Source of the DNA: an uncultured Bacteroidales bacterium
Lineage (GTDB): Bacteria > Bacteroidota > Bacteroidia > Bacteroidales > Bacteroidaceae
Direction: 5' to 3'
DNA length: 51,455 bases
Assembly: GCA_902788315.1 (NCBI GenBank)
Contig: CADAJS010000020.1
Coordinates: 1 to 51,455, forward strand
Shown one piece after another: positions 34,739-43,269 of the stretch (the first letter of the stretch is position 1; the number at the start of each line of letters is the position of its first letter). The translations under genes were made by a program, and so were the position numbers. Under the pieces are notes generated by a model, which was given only the letters and a program-made list of their open reading frames with translations, did not search any database and was not told the origin of the DNA.

Positions 34739-35431
34739 ATGTCTTGCATACTTCATATTGAGACCAGCACACAGGTTTGCTCCGTGGCACTGAGCCAGGA
34801 CGGAGCGGTGCTGACACATCAAGAGGATATGGAAGGACCGAGCCATGCAGTCTCGTGTGGCGTCTTCGTTGAGGAAGCCTTGTCCTTTGCCGAGAGTCAC
34901 GCCATACCATTGGATGCCGTGGCCGTGAGCCAGGGGCCGGGCAGCTATACGGGTCTGCGCATCGGCGCCTCCACCGCCAAGGGCGTCTGCTACGGGCGCG
35001 GCGTGCCCCTCATCGCCCTGCCCACGCTGGAGGTGATGTGTGTCCCCGTGTTGCTTTACCACGACGAGGTGCCCGACGATGCGCTGCTCGTGCCGATGAT
35101 TGACGCCCGCCGCATGGAGGTCTACGCCGCAGTCTATGACCGTGCGCTGCGGGAAGTGCGTCCCATCGGTGCCGACGTGGTGGAGGCCGGGACCTACCTG
35201 CCCTATCTGGAGCGTGGCCCCGTATGCTTCTTCGGCAACGGAGCAGCCAAGTGCCGCGAGGTGATACGTCACCCCAACGCCATCTTCATCCCCGACATCC
35301 ATCCGCTGGCCCGCCACATGTGCCCGCTGGCCGAGCGTGCTGTGGCACGCGGCGAGTATCAGGACGTGGCCTACTTCGAGCCCTTCTATCTGAAGGAATT
35401 CATCGCAATAAAGTCTAAAAACCTTTTGTAA
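34739..35431 (+). CDS. tsaB: tRNA threonylcarbamoyladenosine biosynthesis protein TsaB
   Basis: About 230 residues from the ATG at 34739, which directly follows the promoter and gives the family start (SCILHIETST). The ASKHA-fold motifs SQGPGSYTGLRIG and PMIDARRMEVYAAVYD are present. TsaB partners with TsaD and TsaE to make the t6A modification at tRNA position 37. It is immediately followed by the DUF4290 gene. Confidence 0.92.
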   Translation: MSCILHIETSTQVCSVALSQDGAVLTHQEDMEGPSHAVSCGVFVEEALSFAESHAIPLDAVAVSQGPGSYTGLRIGASTAKGVCYGRGVPLIALPTLEVMCVPVLLYHDEVPDDALLVPMIDARRMEVYAAVYDRALREVRPIGADVVEAGTYLPYLERGPVCFFGNGAAKCREVIRHPNAIFIPDIHPLARHMCPLAERAVARGEYQDVAYFEPFYLKEFIAIKSKNLL

Positions 35432-36028
35432 ATGCAATACAATACACAGAGAGAACAACTGCTGATGCCCGAATACGGGCGCGGCGTTCAGGACATGGTC
35501 GAAATGGCCATCTCGCTGCCAGACCGTGCACAGCGTCAGCGTTGCGCTGCCGCCATCGTGGCCGTCATGCGCCGAGTGCGCGCCGAACAGGAAAACCAGG
35601 ACGACATGGAACAGAAGCTGTGGAACCATCTGGCCCGCATCTCGCGTTATCAGCTCGACATCGACTATCCCGTGGAGATCACTCCCGCCGAGGAGGTCAC
35701 GGCCCATCCGGCTCCGCTGCATTATCCGATGAAGCGCATACGTCGCAAACACTATGGCGCCCTGGTGGAGAGTGCACTCGAGTACGCCCAGTCGCTGCCC
35801 GAGAGCCCCGAGCGTCAGCTGCTGGTTCAGATGGTGGCAAACCAGATGAAACAGGATCTCTTCGTCTGGAATCGCGATGCGATGGACGAGGAACTGGTGG
35901 CGCAGGACATCATGCGATACACAGACGGCGAGGTGAGCCTCGACGTGGATAACTTCCGCTTCGCCCCAGTGGGCATGCCATCGGTGCAGCAACTGATGGG
36001 CAACGGAAAGAAAAAGAAGAAAAAGTAG
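35432..36028 (+). CDS. DUF4290 protein
   Basis: About 198 residues, starting on the base after the tsaB stop. The QYNTQREQLLMPEYGRGVQD start and MKRIRRKHYGALVESALEY segment are the DUF4290 hallmarks. It ends in a Lys-rich tail (GKKKKKK), suggesting nucleic-acid or membrane contact. The family is conserved in Bacteroidota, often next to murA, and has no assigned function. Confidence 0.88.
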   Translation: MQYNTQREQLLMPEYGRGVQDMVEMAISLPDRAQRQRCAAAIVAVMRRVRAEQENQDDMEQKLWNHLARISRYQLDIDYPVEITPAEEVTAHPAPLHYPMKRIRRKHYGALVESALEYAQSLPESPERQLLVQMVANQMKQDLFVWNRDAMDEELVAQDIMRYTDGEVSLDVDNFRFAPVGMPSVQQLMGNGKKKKKK

Positions 36029-36031
36029 CCC

Positions 36032-37339
36032 GTGGCATCTTTCATCATCGAAGGCGGACACCGACTGAGCGGTGACATCATCCCGCAGGGAGCCAAGAAC
36101 GAGGCCTTGCAGGTGCTCTGTGCCGTACTGCTCACCAGCGAGCCCGTCACAGTCCATAACGTGCCGGACATTGCCGATGTGGCCAACCTGATACGGCTTC
36201 TGGAGCGCATGGGGGTGAACGTGCAGTCCCACGGACATGGCGACTACACCTTCCAGGCTCTCACCATCGACCTCGACTTTCTCGAGAGTCCGGCATTCGT
36301 GGCTCAATGCAGCGAGCTGCGAGGCAGCATCATGCTCATGGGACCGCAGCTGGCCCGGCTGGGTCGCGCCGTGGTGGCACGCCCCGGCGGCGACCAGATA
36401 GGACGTCGCCGACTGGACACCCACTTCATGGGCATGCAGCATCTGGGAGCCCGTTTCGAGTATGACGCCCAGCGTGGCATCTACCTCATCCGCGCTCCTC
36501 ACCTTGTGGGCACCTATATGCTTCTGGACGAGGCATCGCTGACAGGCACGGCCAACATCATCATGGCAGCCGTGCTGGCCGAGGGACTCACGACCATCTA
36601 CAACGCGGCCTGCGAGCCCTACGTACAGCAGCTATGCAAGATGCTCGTGCGCATGGGAGCCCGCATCGCCGGCATCGGCAGCAACCTGCTCACCATCCAG
36701 GGCGTAACGTCGCTGAGCGGCACCGAACACACCATCCTGCCCGACATGATCGAGGTGGGCTCGTTCATCGGCATGGGGGCGATGGTGGGCGATGGTATCC
36801 GCATACACAATGTCAGCTACGACAACCTGGGCATCATCCCGGCCACCTTCCGCCGTCTGGGCATCCGCGTGGAACAGCAGGGCGACGACATCCTCGTCCC
36901 GCGCCACGACCACTACGAGATAGAGACCTTCCTCGACGGCTCGTTCATGACGCTGGCCGACGCGCCCTGGCCTGGCCTGACGCCCGACCTTCTGAGCGTG
37001 CTCCTCGTCGTGAGCACTCAGGCCAAGGGTTCGGTACTCATCCACCAGAAGATGTTCGAGAGCCGCCTGTTCTTCGTCGATAAACTCATCGACATGGGGG
37101 CGCAGATTATCCTGTGCGACCCACATCGTGCCGTCGTCGTGGGCCATGACCATCAGCGACAGCTGCATGCCGGACGAATGACCAGCCCCGACATCCGCGC
37201 CGGCATCGCCCTGCTGATAGCTGCCATGAGCGCCCAGGGAACGAGCCGCATCGACAACATCGGTCAGATCGACCGCGGGTACGAACATATCGAGAAACGC
37301 CTGAATGCCTTGGGTGCCAATATACAACGAACAGAATGA
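36032..37339 (+). CDS. murA: UDP-N-acetylglucosamine 1-carboxyvinyltransferase (Asp-type MurA)
   Basis: About 435 residues with a GTG start three bases after the DUF4290 stop. It catalyses the first committed peptidoglycan step, adding enolpyruvate from PEP to UDP-GlcNAc. Conserved regions include PQGAKNEAL near the N-terminus and ARPGGDQIGRRRLDTHF. In the latter the catalytic Cys (Cys115 of E. coli) is replaced by Asp121. Such an Asp is known from Mycobacterium and Chlamydia MurA, where it supports activity but prevents fosfomycin alkylation. The stop overlaps the rimM start. Confidence 0.93.
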   Translation: MASFIIEGGHRLSGDIIPQGAKNEALQVLCAVLLTSEPVTVHNVPDIADVANLIRLLERMGVNVQSHGHGDYTFQALTIDLDFLESPAFVAQCSELRGSIMLMGPQLARLGRAVVARPGGDQIGRRRLDTHFMGMQHLGARFEYDAQRGIYLIRAPHLVGTYMLLDEASLTGTANIIMAAVLAEGLTTIYNAACEPYVQQLCKMLVRMGARIAGIGSNLLTIQGVTSLSGTEHTILPDMIEVGSFIGMGAMVGDGIRIHNVSYDNLGIIPATFRRLGIRVEQQGDDILVPRHDHYEIETFLDGSFMTLADAPWPGLTPDLLSVLLVVSTQAKGSVLIHQKMFESRLFFVDKLIDMGAQIILCDPHRAVVVGHDHQRQLHAGRMTSPDIRAGIALLIAAMSAQGTSRIDNIGQIDRGYEHIEKRLNALGANIQRTE

Positions 37340-37845
37340 TACGCGACGAAGAGGTATATCAGATAGGGGTCATCACCCGCACCCACGGCATACGGGGCGA
37401 GGTGGCCATGTCGTTTACCGACGACGTGTGGGACCGTGCCGAGGCCGACTATCTGGTGCTCCGTATCGAGGGCATCCTGGTGCCCTTCTTCATGGAGGAA
37501 TACCGCTTCCGATCCAATACGGTGGCGCTCATCAAGTTCCAGGACTATGACTCGGCCGACGCAGCGCGAGAGCTTTGTGGCTGCGAGGTGTATTTCCCTC
37601 ACGCCCTCACGCCGGAGCGCAGCGAGGACGAGGAGTACACGTGGCGCTATTTCACAGGCTTCCGCATCGTGGATGCACTGGGAGGCGAGCTGGGCACCAT
37701 CGACCATGTGGATGACTCGACGGCAAACGTGCTGTTCGCCGTGGGCGACCGCCTGATTCCGGCTGCCGAGGACTTCATCCAGCGGGTGGACCACAGGGAA
37801 CGCACCCTCTACATGCACCTGCCCGACGGCCTGCTGGAGCTGTGA
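37336..37845 (+). CDS. rimM: Ribosome maturation factor RimM
   Basis: About 169 residues, with an ATG overlapping the murA stop. The N-terminal RimM domain (VYQIGVITRTHGIRGEVAMS) and C-terminal PRC-barrel region (DALGGELGTIDHVDD) are present. RimM assists processing of the 16S rRNA 3' domain and S19 binding. Confidence 0.92.
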   Translation: MIRDEEVYQIGVITRTHGIRGEVAMSFTDDVWDRAEADYLVLRIEGILVPFFMEEYRFRSNTVALIKFQDYDSADAARELCGCEVYFPHALTPERSEDEEYTWRYFTGFRIVDALGGELGTIDHVDDSTANVLFAVGDRLIPAAEDFIQRVDHRERTLYMHLPDGLLEL

Positions 37846-37865
37846 CTTATAGAAAGGAGAGAGAA

Positions 37866-39068
37866 ATGGAAACGCAAGACACAAATAATAATAAGGTACG
37901 CGCGCGTAAACGCATCTGCATCCTGGGCTCCACGGGGAGCATCGGCACGCAGGCGCTTGAGGTTATCGAAGCCCATCAGGACCTCTTTGAGGCCTATGTG
38001 CTGACGGCCAACCGTCAGGCCGACCTGCTCATCCGACAGGCACGGCAGTTCCAGCCCGCCTGTGTGGTCATTGCCGACGAGAGCCGCTACGAATACGTGC
38101 GTGAGGCACTGAAGGACGAGCCCATACAGGTATATGCCGGCGCCGACGCCCTGTGTCAGGTAGTGCAGATGGAGCCGGTGGACGTGGTGCTCACAGCCCT
38201 GGTGGGTTTTGCAGGCCTGCGTCCCACGCTCAGCGCCATCCAGGCAGGCAAGCCCATTGCCCTGGCCAACAAGGAGACGCTGGTGGTGGCCGGCGAGCTG
38301 GTGACCCGTCAGTGTGTGGAGCATCGGGTGCCCATCCTGCCCGTGGACAGCGAGCACAGCGCCATCTTCCAGAGCCTGATGGGCGAGCAGAGCCCCATCG
38401 AGAAGATTATCCTGACGGCCAGTGGCGGCCCATTCCGCACCTTCACCGAGGAACAGCTGCGTGACGTCACGCCCGCTATGGCACTGAAACATCCCAACTG
38501 GGACATGGGCGCCAAGATAACAATTGACAGCGCCACGATGATGAACAAGGGATTCGAAGTCATCGAGGCCCGCTGGCTATTCGACGTGGAGCCGGAGCGC
38601 ATACAGGTGGTGGTGCACCCCCAGAGCATCATTCACAGCGCGGTACAGTTTGAGGACGGAGCCGTCAAGGCTCAGCTGGGCATGCCCGACATGCGGGTCC
38701 CCATCCAGCTGGCCCTCTCGTACCCCGAACGCCTGAAAAGCGACTTCCCACGCATCGACTGGTGGGACATGGCATCGCTCACCTTCGAACGTCCCGACAT
38801 GCAGAAGTTCCGCTGCCTCGGGATGGCTTACGAGGCCATCCGCCTGGGCGGCAATGCGGCGTGCATCGTGAATGCGGCCAACGAGGTGGTGAACCTCGCT
38901 TTCCGTCAGGGCGAATGCCGTTTCCTGCAGATGGCCGAGGTCATCGAACAAACACTGAATCGCGTGCCGCATGCCCAGGCGCTCGACCTTGAGGGCTACA
39001 TGGCCTGCGATGCCGAGGCGCGGCGCGTGGCGCGGGAGGCAGTGAATAAGTTGAAAGTCTCGAGATAA
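37866..39068 (+). CDS. dxr: 1-deoxy-D-xylulose 5-phosphate reductoisomerase
   Basis: About 400 residues from the ATG at 37866 (an upstream frame at 37842 adds eight residues). The NADPH site CILGSTGSIGTQAL, the LANKETLVVAGEL segment, PVDSEHSAIFQ and TIDSATMMNKGFEVIEA metal/substrate motifs are intact. It converts DXP to MEP, the first committed step of the MEP pathway; ispF of the same pathway lies at 31463. It is between rimM and rseP, a usual Bacteroidota order. Confidence 0.95.
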   Translation: METQDTNNNKVRARKRICILGSTGSIGTQALEVIEAHQDLFEAYVLTANRQADLLIRQARQFQPACVVIADESRYEYVREALKDEPIQVYAGADALCQVVQMEPVDVVLTALVGFAGLRPTLSAIQAGKPIALANKETLVVAGELVTRQCVEHRVPILPVDSEHSAIFQSLMGEQSPIEKIILTASGGPFRTFTEEQLRDVTPAMALKHPNWDMGAKITIDSATMMNKGFEVIEARWLFDVEPERIQVVVHPQSIIHSAVQFEDGAVKAQLGMPDMRVPIQLALSYPERLKSDFPRIDWWDMASLTFERPDMQKFRCLGMAYEAIRLGGNAACIVNAANEVVNLAFRQGECRFLQMAEVIEQTLNRVPHAQALDLEGYMACDAEARRVAREAVNKLKVSR

Positions 39069-39129
39069 CAGTTAGGGTGCTCTGGCACACATGTAAATCA
39101 TAATATCGAATATCTGTAAATCAGAAAAT

Positions 39130-40542
39130 ATGAGCGTAGTTCTAATAAAAGCCTTGCAGCTCCTGTGCTGCCTCAGCCTGCTGGTGGTGCTGCACGAGTT
39201 CGGACACTTTGGCTTCTCGAAGCTCTTCGGAGTGAAGGTCGAGAAGTTCTATATGTTCTTCAACCCCTACTTCCACCTCTTCAGCACGCGCGACAAGTGG
39301 TTTGCCCGCCTCTTCCCCCGCATCGCAAAGAACGAGACGGAGTATGGCATCGGATGGGTGCCCCTGGGCGGGTATGTGAAGATAGCCGGCATGATCGACG
39401 AGAGCATGGACACCGAGCAGATGAAGCAGCCGGCACAGGCCGACGAGTTTCGCTCTCAGGCGGTGTGGAAGCGTTTCCTCATCATGGTGGGCGGCGTGCT
39501 GATGAACCTCATCACGGCTCTCGTCATCTACAGCGCCGTGATGTTCACCTGGGGGCGCGACTATCTGCCCATGCGCCATATAGAGCAGGGACTGCAGTTC
39601 AACGAACATGCCCAGTCGCTGGGTTTCCGCGACGGCGACATCCCCGTGGCGGCCGACGGACGGGAGATAGCCGAGTGGAACAGCAATATCTTCCGCACCC
39701 TCTCGCAGGCCGAGACGGTGACCGTCCTGCGCAACGGGCAGGAACTGACCATCCAGCTCAGCGAGAAGCTGAACATGCTGCACCTCCTGCAGGAGAATCC
39801 TCCCTTCATGTCCCTCTATGCCCCGGCCATCATCGACTCCGTGCTGCCCGGCTCGGCGATGGAGCGTGTGGGTGGACATGCCGGTGACCGCCTGATTTCG
39901 GTTGACGGACATGCGATGACCACCTGGACCGACTTTGACAATATCATCCTGCGCCGCTCCGACGTGCTGGCTTCGTCCGACTGCACCGGCGAGGACAGCC
40001 TGCGCCTGCGCGCCATGCCCATCGTGCTGGCCTCGGCTGACGGCAGCCGCATGGACACGCTCACGCTCCAGCTGGACGAGAACTATATGATGGGCATCAT
40101 GCGCCAGTACCCCACCAAGTTCTACGAGACGGTGCACGAGGACTACAACCTCCTCACCTGCATCCCGGCCGGACTGAAGAAGGGATGGAGCACACTGACG
40201 GGCTACGTGAGCGACCTGCGCTATGTAGCATCGGCCGACGGTGCCAAGTCCGTGGGCTCGTTTATCACCATCGGCAACATCTTCCCCTCGGCATGGGACT
40301 GGCACCAGTTCTGGATGCTCACCGCCCTCATCAGCATCATCCTGGCCGTGATGAACATCCTGCCCATCCCAGGGCTCGATGGCGGACACATCGTGCTGCT
40401 CTTCTATGAGGCCATCACTGGACATCAGCCCAGCGACCGCGCAATGGAGTGGATCGAGCGCATCGGCATCTTCATCCTCCTGGCCCTGATGCTCCTGGCG
40501 TTCAGCAACGACATACGCAACTTCATCCTGCCCCTCTTCTAA
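39130..40542 (+). CDS. rseP: RseP-type site-2 intramembrane zinc protease
   Basis: About 470 residues. The HEFGH zinc site (His22, Glu23, His26) sits in the first transmembrane helix, and NILPIPGLDGGH (Asp417) supplies the third ligand near the C-terminal helices. Between them are PDZ-like segments (VLPGSAMERVGGHAGDRLIS). Four or so hydrophobic helices fit the M50B family. RseP cleaves anti-sigma factors and signal-peptide remnants within the membrane. A putative anti-sigma gene lies at 46936, but any link is speculative. Confidence 0.93.
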   Translation: MSVVLIKALQLLCCLSLLVVLHEFGHFGFSKLFGVKVEKFYMFFNPYFHLFSTRDKWFARLFPRIAKNETEYGIGWVPLGGYVKIAGMIDESMDTEQMKQPAQADEFRSQAVWKRFLIMVGGVLMNLITALVIYSAVMFTWGRDYLPMRHIEQGLQFNEHAQSLGFRDGDIPVAADGREIAEWNSNIFRTLSQAETVTVLRNGQELTIQLSEKLNMLHLLQENPPFMSLYAPAIIDSVLPGSAMERVGGHAGDRLISVDGHAMTTWTDFDNIILRRSDVLASSDCTGEDSLRLRAMPIVLASADGSRMDTLTLQLDENYMMGIMRQYPTKFYETVHEDYNLLTCIPAGLKKGWSTLTGYVSDLRYVASADGAKSVGSFITIGNIFPSAWDWHQFWMLTALISIILAVMNILPIPGLDGGHIVLLFYEAITGHQPSDRAMEWIERIGIFILLALMLLAFSNDIRNFILPLF

Positions 40543-40548
40543 GAACCC

Positions 40549-40569
40549 TTCACTTTTCACTCTTCACTA
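40549..40569. repeat. Heptad array abutting the DUF4250 start
   Basis: Three 7-base units (ttcactt, ttcactc, ttcacta) run up to the first base of the DUF4250 ATG at 40569. Confidence 0.7.
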
Positions 40570-40751
40570 TGAAATCCGCCCTCCCATCCGACCCCTTCAT
40601 GCTGCTCAGCTACGTGAACACCAAGCTGCGCGACGATTATCCGTCGCTCGATGCCCTGTGCGACGACATGCAACTGGACCGCGACCAGCTGGAGGAGACG
40701 CTGGCCGAGGCGGGCTTTACCTATAACCCGAAGAACAATAAATTCTGGTAA
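40569..40751 (+). CDS. DUF4250 small protein
   Basis: About 60 residues. The start is set at the ATG at 40569, giving the family's usual beginning (SALPSDPFMLLSYVNTKLRD). The end EAGFTYNPKNNKFW matches the DUF4250 tail. Function is unknown in the family; it follows rseP by 26 bases and precedes a small lipoprotein gene by two. Confidence 0.88.
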   Translation: MKSALPSDPFMLLSYVNTKLRDDYPSLDALCDDMQLDRDQLEETLAEAGFTYNPKNNKFW

Positions 40752-40753
40752 CG

Positions 40754-41107
40754 ATGAAAAGACACCTTCTCCTCCTGCCGCTCTGCATGCTGATGTGCCT
40801 GCTGAGCGCCTGTGACAAGCAATCATCCGTGGACCGCGCCGCCGGTCGTATGCTGGGCGATGCCCGCTTTGCCCTGCGCTATGCTCATTATGACGAGGCA
40901 CGCGACAGCATCCTCTCGATGCGCAAGCAATACCCCACCGCCCTGAAGGCACGTGCCCAGGGCATCCTGCTCTTAGACAGCATCGAACTGACTGCCGCCC
41001 GCGACAGCCTGCAGCGTGCCGAAGGCCCCGAGTGGGAACGCCTCCACGTGAAGGTACAGTTCTATGAGCGTAAGCTGATGGAGGACCTGAAGAAGGATAA
41101 GGAATAG
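40754..41107 (+). CDS. Small lipoprotein
   Basis: About 117 residues. A lipoprotein signal (LLLPLCMLMCLLSAC) carries the lipobox LLSAC. The mature part is helical and charged, with TPR-like spacing (RFALRYAHYDEARDSILSM). It has no recognised domain. Starting two bases after DUF4250 it is probably cotranscribed with rseP, so an envelope-stress role is possible but unproven. Confidence 0.8.
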   Translation: MKRHLLLLPLCMLMCLLSACDKQSSVDRAAGRMLGDARFALRYAHYDEARDSILSMRKQYPTALKARAQGILLLDSIELTAARDSLQRAEGPEWERLHVKVQFYERKLMEDLKKDKE

Positions 41108-41156
41108 GAGCCCCTCCCTTCATCCACCCCATCAAACCCATTAACCCCATCCCCCC

Positions 41157-42656
41157 ATGCGCCAGATATCACACGATGAGATGATACAATTGCTTTCCGC
41201 CCCCGTCTTCCACCAGATAGGCGAGACGGCCGATGCGCTGGGTGTGGAATGCTATGTGGTGGGGGGCTATGTGCGCGACCTCTTCCTACAACGGCCCTCG
41301 AAGGACATCGACTGCGTAGTCGTGGGTTCCGGCATCGCGGTGGCCGAGGCACTGGGGCGCAGGCTGGGGCGTGGGGCCCACGTCAGCGTGTTCCGCAATT
41401 TCGGAACAGCACAGCTGAAGTATCACGGCCTTGAAGTCGAGTTCGTGGGTGCCCGCCGCGAGAGCTACAGCCACGACAGCCGTAAGCCTATCGTGGAGGA
41501 CGGCACGCTGGAGGACGACCTGGACCGTCGGGATTTCACCATCAATGCCCTGGCCGTCTGTCTCAACAGCGACCGCTTCGGCGAACTGGTAGATCGTTTC
41601 GACGGTCTCCTGGATATGGAGGACGGACTAATCGCCACACCGCTCGACCCCGACATCACCTTCTCCGACGATCCCCTGCGCATGATGCGCTGCATCCGCT
41701 TTGCCACGCAGCTCAACTTCCGCATCGAGGACGAGACGCAGGAGGCCCTGTGCCGCAATGCCGAGCGCATCAAGATTATCTCCCAGGAGCGCATCATCGA
41801 CGAGCTGAACAAGATTATCCTCAGCCCCGTGCCCAGCATCGGATTTATCGAACTGAGCCGCTGTGGGCTGCTCCCCCTTATCCTGCCCGAGATTGCGGCG
41901 CTCGAAGGCGTGGAAGTGCGAAACGGGCGTGCCCATAAGGACAACTTCTACCATACGCTCGAGGTGCTGGACAATGTCTGTGCCGCTCAGGACTCTCCGC
42001 GGGAAGAGCTTCAGGAGAGCCACCCACACTCGAAGGAGACGGACGGAGAGCGCCGGCTCTGGCTGCGCTGGGCCGCACTGCTCCACGACGTGGGCAAGCC
42101 ACGCTCCAAGCGATGGGAGAACGGCGTGGGATGGACGTTCCATAACCACAACTACATCGGGCAGAAGATGGTGGCGCCCCTCTTCCGCCGCATGAAACTC
42201 CCCCTCGACGAGCGGCTCCAGTATGTAGAGAAACTGGTGGGCCTGCACATGCGGCCCATCGTAATTGCCGATGAGGAGGTCACCGATTCTGCCGTGCGCC
42301 GCCTTCTCTTCGAGGCAGGTGAGGATATTGACGACCTGATGCTCCTTTGCGAGGCCGACATCACCAGCCGTAACCAGCAGCGCAAGCAGCGATTCCTCGA
42401 TAACTTCCGCCTCGTGCGCGAGAAACTGATCGACCTCCAGGCACGCGACAACTACCGCACCTGGACCAACCCCATCACCGGCGAGGAAATCATGCAGACC
42501 TTTGGCCTCTCGCCCTGTCGCGAGATAGGCATCCTGAAGCAGGCCATCAAGGACGCCATCTGGGACAGCCAGATTCCCAACGACCACGCCGCCGCCCGTG
42601 CCTTCATGCTCGAGAAGGCCCGCGAGATGGGGCTTCAGCCCGTGGGCGATGCATGA
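41157..42656 (+). CDS. cca: CCA-adding tRNA nucleotidyltransferase with HD domain
   Basis: About 499 residues. The nucleotidyltransferase head has VGGYVRDLFL and PSKDIDCVV (two catalytic Asp), then DDLDRRDFTINAL and the DDPLRMMRCIRFATQL helix. The C-terminal part holds an HD phosphohydrolase motif (LLHDVGKPRS, FHNHNYIG). It adds or repairs the CCA end of tRNAs; the HD domain fits bacterial CCA enzymes with added phosphodiesterase/phosphatase activity. It is the last gene of the plus-strand group. Confidence 0.93.
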   Translation: MRQISHDEMIQLLSAPVFHQIGETADALGVECYVVGGYVRDLFLQRPSKDIDCVVVGSGIAVAEALGRRLGRGAHVSVFRNFGTAQLKYHGLEVEFVGARRESYSHDSRKPIVEDGTLEDDLDRRDFTINALAVCLNSDRFGELVDRFDGLLDMEDGLIATPLDPDITFSDDPLRMMRCIRFATQLNFRIEDETQEALCRNAERIKIISQERIIDELNKIILSPVPSIGFIELSRCGLLPLILPEIAALEGVEVRNGRAHKDNFYHTLEVLDNVCAAQDSPREELQESHPHSKETDGERRLWLRWAALLHDVGKPRSKRWENGVGWTFHNHNYIGQKMVAPLFRRMKLPLDERLQYVEKLVGLHMRPIVIADEEVTDSAVRRLLFEAGEDIDDLMLLCEADITSRNQQRKQRFLDNFRLVREKLIDLQARDNYRTWTNPITGEEIMQTFGLSPCREIGILKQAIKDAIWDSQIPNDHAAARAFMLEKAREMGLQPVGDA

Positions 42657-42696
42657 TGCATAATCCCTTGAGGGAGTGACAGGGAAAGGGAGCGAG

Positions 42697-42720
42697 CTTT
42701 CGTAATTCTTCGTACGAAAG
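42697..42720. terminator. Hairpin downstream of cca
   Basis: A perfect 8-base stem (CTTTCGTA with TACGAAAG) around an 8-base loop lies 40 bases after the cca stop. No T-run follows, so termination is not certain. Confidence 0.5.
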
Positions 42721-42758
42721 TGTTAACTACTAATAATTACCAGAGGAAAACTAAACGG

Positions 42759-42788
42759 AAGTGTTAAAAAAAAGGATTCGCAACACTT
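42759..42788. promoter_or_regulatory. Candidate BlaI-family operator dyad
   Basis: AAGTGTT at 42759-42765 and its inverted match AACACTT at 42782-42788 are 16 bases apart. An extra direct AAGTGTTAA copy lies at 42718-42726. The site lies 40-70 bases upstream of the -7 box of the BlaI-like gene, where an autorepressor would act. It differs from the classic TACA/TGTA Bla operators. Confidence 0.35.
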
Positions 42789-42826
42789 TTCCAAGTCTTA
42801 TGAAGGAGTGACATCCGGATAATCTG

Positions 42827-42834
42827 TACTTTTG
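42827..42834 (+). promoter_or_regulatory. Candidate -7 element of the BlaI-like gene
   Basis: TACTTTTG matches TAnnTTTG about 30 bases before the start codon. The -33 is unclear. Confidence 0.5.
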
Positions 42835-42862
42835 CATCGTCGAACCAACACATAAGCGAGAT

Positions 42863-43258
42863 ATGGATGCAAAGAGTATGAAGCCCCTCACACGTGCCGA
42901 ACTGGAAGTGATGAACATCCTGTGGGATGGCGACGGAGGCATGACGGTCCACGAGATAGTGGCCGGCTACGAGGAGCCACAACCGGCATATACCACGGTG
43001 GCCACCTTCCTGAAGATTCTGGAAGCCAAGGGCTATGTGGAGCATCGGCGACGCGAGATGGTGGGCCGCACGTTCTGCTTCTATCCCCAGCTCTCGCGCC
43101 AGAAATACCTGACGCAGGTGGTGGGTGATGTGCGCGACACGCTCTTCGGTCGCTCGGCCAAGAATCTCCTGCACTTTCTGGTGGAGGAGGAAGAACTGAG
43201 CGAAGCAGACCTGCAGGACATCCTTGCGATGATGAATAATGGTAACTTAGGGAAATAA
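42863..43258 (+). CDS. BlaI/MecI-family winged-helix repressor
   Basis: About 131 residues. The N-terminal winged helix (LTRAELEVMNILWDGDGGMT, YTTVATFLKILEAKGYVEHR) and the dimerisation helix after RETF-like residues fit the penicillinase-repressor family. Such proteins repress their own operon until a partner BlaR1-type protease acts. The BlaR1-like gene follows by 11 bases. No beta-lactamase gene is seen nearby, so the target is likely something else or elsewhere. Confidence 0.9.
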   Translation: MDAKSMKPLTRAELEVMNILWDGDGGMTVHEIVAGYEEPQPAYTTVATFLKILEAKGYVEHRRREMVGRTFCFYPQLSRQKYLTQVVGDVRDTLFGRSAKNLLHFLVEEEELSEADLQDILAMMNNGNLGK

Positions 43259-43269
43259 CAAGCACAGCT

